Assembly (NCBI RefSeq): GCF_016864375.1
Contig: NZ_CP069354.1
Coordinates: 186,001 to 250,000, forward strand
Length of the DNA stretch: 64,000 nt
Direction: 5' to 3'
Source: Microvirga sp. VF16
GTDB lineage: Bacteria; Pseudomonadota; Alphaproteobacteria; Rhizobiales; Beijerinckiaceae
Shown: positions 54,946 through 64,000 of the stretch, one piece after another
Position numbering within the stretch: position 1 is the stretch's first letter
Layout: each line of letters starts with the position of its first letter
The notes under the pieces: generated by a model
The model's database searches: none
Told to the model about the DNA's origin: nothing
Seen by the model: only the letters and a program-made list of their open reading frames with translations
Position numbers and translations under genes: made by a program

Positions 54946-57066
54946 ATGGTTGAAAATCCTATCCATGCTTCCATCGTGCTCAACATCCATCGTGAAGCGG
55001 TCTTTTTGCGGCGTACGCTTCTTTCTCTTTCCGAGGCTGGGGCCTTTGCACGATCAAAAGGGATCTATCTGGAGCTGATTGCGGTTCTCGATAGAACAGA
55101 TGACGAAACCCGGCAGGTTCTGTCATCGTCCGACTTAAGTATCTATGAAAAAATCAAGATCATCGAGGTCGATAACGGATCCCTAGGGCCGTCTCGCAAT
55201 GATGGAATTAATCAATCCTCAGGAGAGTATATCTTCACCGCCGATGCGGATGATCTTGTCTCATATAATTACTTTCATGATATCTTAATAGAAGCTCATA
55301 AAAAAGGTAACAACGCCCTTTATTTTCCCGAACAAGTTTTTTGCTTCGGGGGTGAGTACTCGATTATCGCCTATAAGGGCTTGGAGGTCATTCCTCCCCA
55401 GACTTTCGTCGACAGGCAGCCTTACATATCCCGCCTATGTGCCCATAGGGACATATTTCTGAGCATTCCCTATGCGGATGTCCGGCTCCAGAGAGGTTAT
55501 GCCTATGAAGATTGGCATTTCAACGCGGAGGCCGTAGCCTTCGGCGTCGACATCCATACCGTTCCAGGAACAATCCTGTTCTATCGCCAGAGACCAGACA
55601 GCCTGTTGAAGGCCGCCGATGCGATCTCAATCCGACAAATACCGCCGACGCGACTCTTTGAGCCTACTGTCTATCTGAAACTTTCAGAGAGCCACGAACA
55701 ACGCGGCCGGGTCGAGGGCGAAAACGTCAGGTCGGAACGGCCTGAACGTTTGAGGATCCGCCTTACGGAACATCCGCAAACAAAAGACTTCATTGCACGG
55801 GCCAACGCAATCGAGCCATCTATTTCAGCGGAAAGATATAAAACTTGCCGAGTCTACGAGAACTTCACGGGACCCTATCCTCTGGGAGCCGCCTATCGCG
55901 ATCTATGCGACATCGTCCGAGATCGTGATTTCAGCGATGTGTTCCTGTTGCCCTTCATGTCACGAGGCGGGGCAGAGAAATATTTTCTGCATCTTATGGA
56001 GGCCCTGTACGAACTCGATCCTTTCAAGGACTTTCTCGTCGTTCTCGGTGAAGACCTTGACAACGCGCGATGGACCGGGCGCCTGCCGCCGAATGCTGTA
56101 GTCGTCGACATGGCTGTGCATTGCCGCGCGCTTTCATTGGATGAGCGCTGCGTGCTGACCTTGAAATTGATCGAAACATGTTCATCCGAGACACGGATCC
56201 ACATGCGACAATCCATATTCGTCGACCGGTTTCTGGGCTTGTATGGCGTTGTCCTGAAGGACAGAGAAAGCGTCTATTACCGCTTTTCCGATATCGAGCG
56301 CATCAAGGACGGCCAATCATCGATCGTGGCTTCTCCTCTCGGACTTATCTCCGACAATCTCGATTATCTTTCCAAGATCGTCTGTGACAGCATGACAACG
56401 ATTGAGAAGGATCATCATCGACTCGGCTTGCAGACACATAAATGGCACTGCCTCCATGCTCCGGTCGAAGCGCCGGCGGTGCTGCCTTCGCGCGAAAACA
56501 ATGCTGCCCGGCGCGTTCTATGGGCTTCACGCCTTGATACCGAAAAGAGACCCTCTCTGCTTCCCTTGATTGCCTCGCGCCTGAGCCGCAGTGCTCCTGA
56601 TGCGCATATCGATGTATTCGGCGGATCCGTCTTCAACGGATTCGATCCCTTCATATTAGAACGGCTACGCAACCTTCAATATCATGGGCCTTACAACGGC
56701 TTTGGCACTCTGCCGCTCTCCCGGTTTTCAATCTTTCTCTACACAAGCCTGCATGACGGCATTCCCAACGTGATCCTGGAGGCCATGAGCCATGGCCTCA
56801 CGGTCATCGCTCCCAATGTCGGAAGCATTTCCGAGGTCGTTATCGACGGAGAAACAGGGATCCTGCTGCCGTCTCTGGCTGATGATCGCGACATGGCCTC
56901 TTCTTATATGCAAGCCATCCAAGGTCTCTTGGACGATCCCGGTCTCGCCCGCGAATTGGCCGAAAAAGGTCGTGCCCATGTTCGCAGAGTGCACTCGCCA
57001 GACGTTCACATGAAACGCGTCGCGGAGCTTTTTGGTATTCAGCAGAGGCATCTTCAATATGCTTAA
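54946..57066 (+). CDS. Bifunctional glycosyltransferase (GT2 + GT4 domains)
   Basis: A 706-residue protein without signal peptide or membrane span. The N-terminal GT2 domain runs from about residue 6 to 230 (ASIVLNIHREAVFLRRTLLSL, YIFTADADDLVSYNYF with DxD near residue 98, YEDWHFNAE). A linker of about 250 residues includes FLLPFMSRGGAEKYFLHLME, and the C-terminal GT4 domain ends with RVLWASRLDTEKRPSLLPLIA and SLHDGIPNVILEAMSHGLTVIA, whose Glu pair is the EX7E motif. It probably adds two sugars in building a surface glycan. ATG 54946 has no strong Shine-Dalgarno sequence. The following gene overlaps its stop. Local base composition is visibly more AT-rich than neighbouring core genes. Confidence 0.88.
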   Translation: MVENPIHASIVLNIHREAVFLRRTLLSLSEAGAFARSKGIYLELIAVLDRTDDETRQVLSSSDLSIYEKIKIIEVDNGSLGPSRNDGINQSSGEYIFTADADDLVSYNYFHDILIEAHKKGNNALYFPEQVFCFGGEYSIIAYKGLEVIPPQTFVDRQPYISRLCAHRDIFLSIPYADVRLQRGYAYEDWHFNAEAVAFGVDIHTVPGTILFYRQRPDSLLKAADAISIRQIPPTRLFEPTVYLKLSESHEQRGRVEGENVRSERPERLRIRLTEHPQTKDFIARANAIEPSISAERYKTCRVYENFTGPYPLGAAYRDLCDIVRDRDFSDVFLLPFMSRGGAEKYFLHLMEALYELDPFKDFLVVLGEDLDNARWTGRLPPNAVVVDMAVHCRALSLDERCVLTLKLIETCSSETRIHMRQSIFVDRFLGLYGVVLKDRESVYYRFSDIERIKDGQSSIVASPLGLISDNLDYLSKIVCDSMTTIEKDHHRLGLQTHKWHCLHAPVEAPAVLPSRENNAARRVLWASRLDTEKRPSLLPLIASRLSRSAPDAHIDVFGGSVFNGFDPFILERLRNLQYHGPYNGFGTLPLSRFSIFLYTSLHDGIPNVILEAMSHGLTVIAPNVGSISEVVIDGETGILLPSLADDRDMASSYMQAIQGLLDDPGLARELAEKGRAHVRRVHSPDVHMKRVAELFGIQQRHLQYA

Positions 57067-57484
57067 AAAAGTCGATGTCCCGCAAACGCCATTCGGTTCC
57101 GAAAACCTGGAATACTACAAGTCTCTTGCGCGTCTTGCAGAACGACGGGCACGGGATATCCGCCGGATTGCAGCTCTCGACAGGGATCAGCTTGAGAAGC
57201 TGCTTGCCGAGAGAGAGCCTTCCGGAAACAGGCACGACTCCGAGAAGGAGCGTTTCAAGAAAACCTGCGCTCGACTACAGGACAATTTGCGCAGTACCGA
57301 GAGGGAACTCAAGGAGTTCAGGAAAATCGGTGAGGCATTGGCTGTTTCACGAGCGCATCGATTGGCGGCCGCCTATATCCGATTTGCCACAGGCAATTCT
57401 CTGCTCGCCAGGGCACTGTATCCTATTCGCTTCTTCGCTCACCTCCTATTTCCGCTTGAAGGAAGTGAGCGCCGGAATCGGTAG
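57059..57484 (+). CDS. Small coiled-coil protein of unknown function
   Basis: A 141-residue protein starting MLKKVDVPQTPFGSENL, its ATG (57059) overlapping the last codons and stop of the glycosyltransferase. Residues 35-105 are highly charged and heptad-like (LAERRARDIRRIAALDRDQLE, RLQDNLRSTERELKEFRK), so a coiled coil is likely, and a hydrophobic C-terminal helix follows (LARALYPIRFFAHLLF). I recognise no family. Overlap suggests co-translation with the glycosyltransferase and a possible complex or chain-length role. A longer frame from 57032 uses a TTG or GTG and is less likely. Confidence 0.6.
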   Translation: MLKKVDVPQTPFGSENLEYYKSLARLAERRARDIRRIAALDRDQLEKLLAEREPSGNRHDSEKERFKKTCARLQDNLRSTERELKEFRKIGEALAVSRAHRLAAAYIRFATGNSLLARALYPIRFFAHLLFPLEGSERRNR

Positions 57485-57801
57485 CCCTGGCGGTGAAGTT
57501 ATGAGTGCCGTCGGAAAGAAACGGGTGAAAGGGAGCGAGCGGGATCGCTTCAGTAAAATGAATTGTTCCCCTGAAGTCCACCCTGACCGAGGGACCCGAC
57601 TGGTTCTCACATGGCGAGCGGGTGTTTTGTTGAGCTTGCTTGCACCCAAAACCGGCAGACGAAGCATGAAAAGATCTTCCGTTGATGCCGCTCCACTCAT
57701 TTGGTGAATGAGTTCAGGACCTGGGAGATGCTTTGAATGCTAGTCTCGAATGCCATCAGGAAAATCACCGGTAAGTGCAGGCGCCGCACTCGTTGCATAG
57801 A
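57485..57801. other. Gap in the accessory island containing only short frames
   Basis: No long gene is supported. A 68-codon frame from ATG 57501 ends at 57707 but has poor composition and no recognised family. A 22-codon frame begins at 57737 and overlaps the next gene; it has its own entry. Confidence 0.5.
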
Positions 57802-57805
57802 ATGA
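57737..57805 (+). CDS. 22-codon ORF coupled to the asparagine-synthetase-like gene
   Basis: ATG 57737 follows GGGAG (57723-57727) with a nine-base gap. The 22-residue product begins MLVSNAIRKITGKC, is rich in Lys and Arg, and has two cysteines. Its TGA (57803-57805) overlaps the ATG of the next gene (57802) as ATGA, and that gene has no ribosome binding site of its own. It could be a translational-coupling ORF or a small peptide. Low to moderate confidence. Confidence 0.4.
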   Translation: MLVSNAIRKITGKCRRRTRCIE

Positions 57806-59430
57806 CGAGCGAGGCATTTTTGTTAATCTCCAGCTACGACGCTCTTCCGCCGCATCGCCTGCACGGATTCTGTTTTCAGGACGAAGATCTCATTCTCGGC
57901 AATGCCGGCTATGAGAAGTATATCGCGTCGAGGAAGAGGTATATTCAGCCGGGCCAAGATGGAGCTTACATCGTCATCTGCACCCTCGATGGCGAGACGG
58001 TCGTGGGCACTGATTTCAGTGGTTACTGCAAACTCTTTCTGTATCAGCGTGGAGAACGATGGGCCCTGTCGAACTCTTTCATTGAGCTTGTACGCTTTGT
58101 TGCAGGTAAGGATCTGCCTGTCACAATCGACGAGGCTCACCTTTCCAGCTTTTTTATTGAAGGATCGTTTGGAGATCAGCTGACGTCCTTAAGAACCAGC
58201 GTCAAGGAAATCCGATTGGTGCCCTCGACCATGGAAGCCGTGATCGCTCGCACGTTCTTCGGGACCGCCGTAAAGTTGCGGATGACATCGGCTGTTTCTA
58301 ATCGGACCGCGTATGAGGATCATAAAGGCGCATTCCGTAACTACATGGAGATTTGGATTGGGCGCATGGCGACATTGCTCCGATCGGACCTTCACATGCG
58401 TGCTGACCTGACCGGCGGTCGGGATTCTCGTGCGGTTTTGTCTCTGATGCTGGCTGCGGCCCGCAATATCGGAGATGGGGTCATCCGAAAGGTCAACTTC
58501 ACGAGCAACAAAACTTCCAAGAGCGATTTCGCGATCGCGAGGGGCATCGCAGAGAAGTATCACCTGCGCTTCATGGATAAAGGTAAGGATCCACGCATGC
58601 CTGTTCGCCGAGGCACAGCAGAAGCATATGAACAGTGGAAGTCTCTGTGTCTCGGTGTTTATGGCCCGATCTATTTCCCCGTTACCCGTCCCGTTCCAAC
58701 CGCGGTCCAGTTCGGTGGGGCTGGCGGTGAGGGCCACAGGCGGTTTTATCCCGATATGGCGCCGGGCAAGTTCATCAGAGCCCACCGCATATTCATTCCC
58801 TCATCGACCCATTTCAGGAAGCTAAAGCGGGATATCCTTGAGGATCTCTCGATGCTGTGCGGAGGTGCTGAAGCCTCCGTTGATCCTTTGATCGTTCATT
58901 ATCGTCATTTCCGCGATCGTTGCCATGGAGGACGCGCACCGCAATATGGAAATCTTCTCTCGCCGTTGTCGGGCGCCGCTCTGAGGCAGGCTTCCTCCAT
59001 GTATCCATCCGATCAGATCGACCGCAGTCAGGTGCTGGCGGATATTCTCATCAATGCCGATCGCGAACTGGCCGCAATGCCATACGATGACCCGGGGAAG
59101 TCGTTCGATGCGCGTCATTTTAGTGATGTGGTCGATGCTGGTGATGCAGTACTCTCAGCCCGGACGGATGGACATGTCTTCGCGGGAGAAGTCATACCGG
59201 AGGAGCCGGGAGATTTCACGAAGGAGGGAGCTCTTCACCTGCTCAGAGACGATTTTCTGAAACATTACGAACAGATGCGAGGAGCGGGCTTCTTTCCCAG
59301 ATATTATCTGGATCGGGCAAAGACGACCATCGAGGAAGCGGTTCTCGCTGGACGCTTCCCCCATGCCCGGAGTGGCGGTTCCATTTCACACGTGGTTCTC
59401 GCAGGCGAGCTTTCGCGCCTGTCCCGGTAA
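57802..59430 (+). CDS. Asparagine-synthetase-like amidotransferase
   Basis: A 542-residue protein of the AsnB fold. An N-terminal domain of about 110 residues has the shape of the Ntn glutaminase domain (GTDFSGYCKLFLYQRGERWA) but starts MTSEAFLLISS, with no Cys at position 2, so it should not hydrolyse glutamine. The synthetase domain has the PP-loop ADLTGGRDSRAVLSL (residues 202-216; consensus SGGxDS), which adenylates a carboxylate. Relatives without glutaminase activity include beta-lactam synthetases, lasso-peptide cyclases and WbpG-like sugar amidotransferases. Substrate unknown; a glycan-modifying role fits the neighbouring glycosyltransferase. ATG 57802 is preferred; GTG 57775 is in frame. 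Confidence 0.72.
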   Translation: MTSEAFLLISSYDALPPHRLHGFCFQDEDLILGNAGYEKYIASRKRYIQPGQDGAYIVICTLDGETVVGTDFSGYCKLFLYQRGERWALSNSFIELVRFVAGKDLPVTIDEAHLSSFFIEGSFGDQLTSLRTSVKEIRLVPSTMEAVIARTFFGTAVKLRMTSAVSNRTAYEDHKGAFRNYMEIWIGRMATLLRSDLHMRADLTGGRDSRAVLSLMLAAARNIGDGVIRKVNFTSNKTSKSDFAIARGIAEKYHLRFMDKGKDPRMPVRRGTAEAYEQWKSLCLGVYGPIYFPVTRPVPTAVQFGGAGGEGHRRFYPDMAPGKFIRAHRIFIPSSTHFRKLKRDILEDLSMLCGGAEASVDPLIVHYRHFRDRCHGGRAPQYGNLLSPLSGAALRQASSMYPSDQIDRSQVLADILINADRELAAMPYDDPGKSFDARHFSDVVDAGDAVLSARTDGHVFAGEVIPEEPGDFTKEGALHLLRDDFLKHYEQMRGAGFFPRYYLDRAKTTIEEAVLAGRFPHARSGGSISHVVLAGELSRLSR

Positions 59431-59472
59431 TCCAGATCCTCGTTCGGCCTCACAAAGCTTTAGATACACCAA

Positions 59473-59505
59473 CAAAACAGGGCGTTCCATCGTTGGAGCG
59501 CCCTG
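59473..59505 (-). terminator. Intrinsic terminator of acnA
   Basis: CAGGGCGTTCCA and TGGAGCGCCCTG form a 12-bp stem (one G-T pair) with a four-base loop. On the minus strand it is followed by TTTTGTTG. A second dyad, ACCCGCT and AGCGGGT, lies nearer the acnA stop (about 59519-59542). Confidence 0.85.
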
Positions 59506-59561
59506 CTTGTCTTTGACACCCGCTTCTCATCCGAAGAGCGGGTGCCTTGTTCTGTCGAGCC

Positions 59562-62267
<2,706 letters not shown>

Positions 62268-62487
62268 GGCGAATCCTCGCGTGCATTTGGGTTACGAACA
62301 TGTGTTCGGCCGAAAGCGCGATAAGCGCGCGCCGCTCCGGGGGCGCCCGGACAGGGAAGGAAGCGCGCGAGGCGGATTGGACGCCTTGGCGCGCGGCGCA
62401 GCCAGGGGTGCTATAGATCATTTCGAGCCGTCCCGCTACACGGTTTAGAACCATTCTGGGGTGCAATCAGGGCAGGGGTCTTGGGGT

Positions 62488-63120
62488 TTGCGTCTGAGCG
62501 TTAACAATTTGGCCTGCGAGAGGGGGGAGCGCCGTATTTTCAAAGGCGTTTCGTTTACCTTGTCTCCAGGCGAGGCTCTGGTGATCACCGGCCGCAACGG
62601 CGCCGGCAAGTCCTCGCTCCTCGAGATCCTCGCGGGCCGGCTGCATCCCGCAGCCGGCGTGATTCTTCTGGAGGAGGCAGGCGAGCGGACCCTGCCCGAA
62701 TGCCTGCATTATGTGGGTCATCGCGATGCCCTGAAGGCGGCGCTCACGGCCGAGGAGAATCTGACCTTCGCCCGCGATTTCCTCGGCAACCCGGCCTTGA
62801 AGCCGCGCGAGGCTCTGGACGCGGTGGGGCTCGCCCATGCAGCCCGGCTGCCGGTGGCCTATCTCTCGGCCGGGCAACGTCGACGGGTTGCGCTCGCCCG
62901 GCTGCTGGTGGCGAAACGGCCGCTCTGGCTTCTCGACGAGCCGACCTCGGCTCTTGACACCGCGTCCCAGGAAACCTTGCGTCTCCTCCTGGAAAGCCAT
63001 CGGGACAATGGCGGCATGATCGCGGCCACGACCCATTCGCCGCTGTTTCTGAACGATGCCAAGGAGATCAGGATCGAGCGGACCCCATCTCCCTCGGCAT
63101 TCGCGGGAGAAGGCACATGA
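62488..63120 (+). CDS. ccmA: Haem exporter ATP-binding protein CcmA
   Basis: A 210-residue ABC ATPase of cytochrome c maturation (system I); with CcmB, CcmC and CcmD it drives release of haem-loaded CcmE. Walker A is VITGRNGAGKSSLLEIL, the signature is YLSAGQRRRVALARLLV, and Walker B is LWLLDEPTSALDTAS. The short C-terminus is normal. The start is uncertain: TTG 62488 gives the family-like N-terminus MRLSVNNLACERGER, while GTG 62461 adds nine residues. It overlaps ccmB by four bases (ATGA). Confidence 0.93.
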   Translation: MRLSVNNLACERGERRIFKGVSFTLSPGEALVITGRNGAGKSSLLEILAGRLHPAAGVILLEEAGERTLPECLHYVGHRDALKAALTAEENLTFARDFLGNPALKPREALDAVGLAHAARLPVAYLSAGQRRRVALARLLVAKRPLWLLDEPTSALDTASQETLRLLLESHRDNGGMIAATTHSPLFLNDAKEIRIERTPSPSAFAGEGT

Positions 63121-63785
63121 TTCGCTCCTTCCGCGCTCTCCTGGTCCGCGACCTGAAACTCGCCGCGCGTGTCGGCGGCTCCGGCGTCATGGGCCTCATC
63201 TTCTTCCTGATGATCGTGACGCTGATTCCCTTCGCGCTCGGGCCCGATCTCAACCTGCTCTCGCGTATCGGCCCGGCGATCCTCTGGATCGCGGCCCTGC
63301 TCGCGACGCTCATCGGTCTCGACCGGCTGTTCCAGGCCGACCAGGAGGATGGGTCGCTCGATCTCCTAAGACTCTCGCACGCGCCTTTGGAAATCGTCGT
63401 GCTCGCGAAGGTATTCGCCTACTGGCTCGTCACGGGCCTGCCGCTCGCCATCGCGGCTCCGTTTCTCGGCCTCCTCGTTGCTCTGACACCCGAGGGCATG
63501 CTTGCCATGGTGGCGACGCTGCTGGTCGGCACGCCCGCGCTCACCTTCATCGGCGCGGTGGGGGCGGCGTTGACGTCGTCGTTGCGACGCGGCGGGCTGA
63601 TCCTGGCGATCCTGGTCCTGCCCTTCATGATCCCGACCCTGATCTTCGGGGTTTCCGCCGCCAATGCAGCTCTGGGCGGGACGATTCCGTTCGCGACACC
63701 CTTCCTGATCCTGATCGCCCTGTCGCTGATCGCGGCGGTGGTCGGTACGGTCGGCGCGGCCGCGGCCCTGAGGTCGGGGGAGTAG
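63117..63785 (+). CDS. ccmB: Haem exporter membrane protein CcmB
   Basis: A 222-residue inner-membrane protein with six hydrophobic spans. FRALLVRDLKLAARVGGSGVMGLIFFLMIVTLIPFALGPD is the CcmB N-terminus, and LDRLFQADQEDGSLDLLRLS is the cytoplasmic coupling region. ATG 63117 overlaps the ccmA stop, so the subunits are co-translated. ccmC would be expected next but a MarR-family gene follows instead, so ccmC and the rest of the pathway must lie elsewhere. Confidence 0.93.
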   Translation: MIRSFRALLVRDLKLAARVGGSGVMGLIFFLMIVTLIPFALGPDLNLLSRIGPAILWIAALLATLIGLDRLFQADQEDGSLDLLRLSHAPLEIVVLAKVFAYWLVTGLPLAIAAPFLGLLVALTPEGMLAMVATLLVGTPALTFIGAVGAALTSSLRRGGLILAILVLPFMIPTLIFGVSAANAALGGTIPFATPFLILIALSLIAAVVGTVGAAAALRSGE

Positions 63786-63829
63786 GGGCTCTTCCATCGA
63801 ATCGCACCAGCCTTGCCCGAGGCCACATA

Positions 63830-63845
63830 TCTGACTAAAGTCAGA
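63830..63845. promoter_or_regulatory. Palindrome upstream of the MarR-family gene
   Basis: TCTGACT-AA-AGTCAGA is a perfect 16-bp dyad ending two bases before the ATG at 63848. MarR-family regulators bind such short dyads near their own promoters; autoregulation is inferred. Confidence 0.6.
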
Positions 63846-63847
63846 GA

Positions 63848-64000
63848 ATGGATCCGCGCCAGATCGAGCAGGTTCGCCGCTTCAACCGCATCGTCACGCA
63901 ACATGTAGGCGCGCTGGAAGACAGCTATCTCCAGCGGGGTCGCCCGCTTGGACAGGCACGGCTTCTCCACGAGATCGGTCCGGATGGGATCGAGGTGCGG
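63848..64000 (+). CDS. MarR-family regulator, possibly fused to a GNAT domain (3' partial)
   Basis: Only the first 51 codons are visible; the gene runs off the right edge. The product starts MDPRQIEQVRRFNRIVTQHV and continues to GALEDSYLQRGRPLGQARLL, then HEIGPDGIEV. This matches the N-terminus of MarR-type proteins that are often fused to a GNAT acetyltransferase (my recollection of the family). The palindrome at 63830 lies directly upstream. Confidence is moderate because the DNA-binding wing is not visible. Confidence 0.65.
   Translation, partial: MDPRQIEQVRRFNRIVTQHVGALEDSYLQRGRPLGQARLLHEIGPDGIEVR

Noticed and set aside
57343..57354. TGTTTCACGAGC in the coiled-coil gene as a possible parS
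   Set aside because: Only the left half of the parS palindrome is present.
57501..57707. 68-codon ORF after the coiled-coil gene
   Set aside because: Poor amino-acid composition, no family, and only a weak ribosome site; may be chance.

Overview
This window comes from an alphaproteobacterial chromosome, most likely of the order Hyphomicrobiales (Rhizobiales). High GC content, gene order and repeat types suggest Methylobacteriaceae, perhaps Microvirga; that genus-level guess is inference. It appears to span the chromosomal replication origin and the nearby centromere region. No rRNA, tRNA, CRISPR array, insertion sequence or prophage gene was seen.

Origin region (about 2-28 kb). The gap at 13381-13759 lies between a DUF299-type kinase/phosphorylase gene and hemE. 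It holds a consensus DnaA box, two perfect TTAA-N7-TTAA CtrA-type sites, nine GANTC (CcrM) sites and AT-rich stretches. Genes diverge from it: dnaQ, coaE, aroE, maf and the DUF299 gene run leftward, while hemE, hemJ and rho run rightward. Further right come mnmE and the mnmG-rsmG-parA-parB operon with two perfect parS sites (one inside rsmG), then leuS-lptE-holA. To the left lie secB and a TIM44/mltA/smr/XRE operon. A 1156-residue autotransporter gene sits between secB and dnaQ and looks like an insertion into otherwise conserved housekeeping order.

Middle region (31-52 kb). This holds a PLP-binding protein, an aldo/keto reductase with a divergent LysR regulator, an ABC-F ATPase, an ATP-grasp/L,D-transpeptidase pair, and an OmpR-type regulator followed by a cyclic-nucleotide-binding protein. 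Next are xthA, a LolA-like protein and ftsK with a CtrA-type site upstream. A copper cluster follows: a Cys/His-rich small protein, a YcnI-PCuAC fusion and a SCO protein. Then come glnK-amtB behind a sigma-54-like promoter, tesB, a UbiH-family hydroxylase, a ZntR-like MerR regulator divergent from a His-rich metal transporter, and ppa.

Accessory island (about 53.7-59.5 kb). Base composition is visibly more AT-rich in places. It holds a frameshifted RTX-like gene, a large GT2-GT4 double glycosyltransferase, a coiled-coil protein, and an asparagine-synthetase-like enzyme without a glutaminase cysteine whose start overlaps a 22-codon ORF. A surface glycan role is the simplest reading but is not proven.

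Right end (59.5-64 kb): acnA, the cytochrome c maturation genes ccmA-ccmB, and the start of a MarR-family gene behind a 16-bp palindrome. Many intergenic gaps carry palindromic repeat elements of at least five families, which are listed individually.
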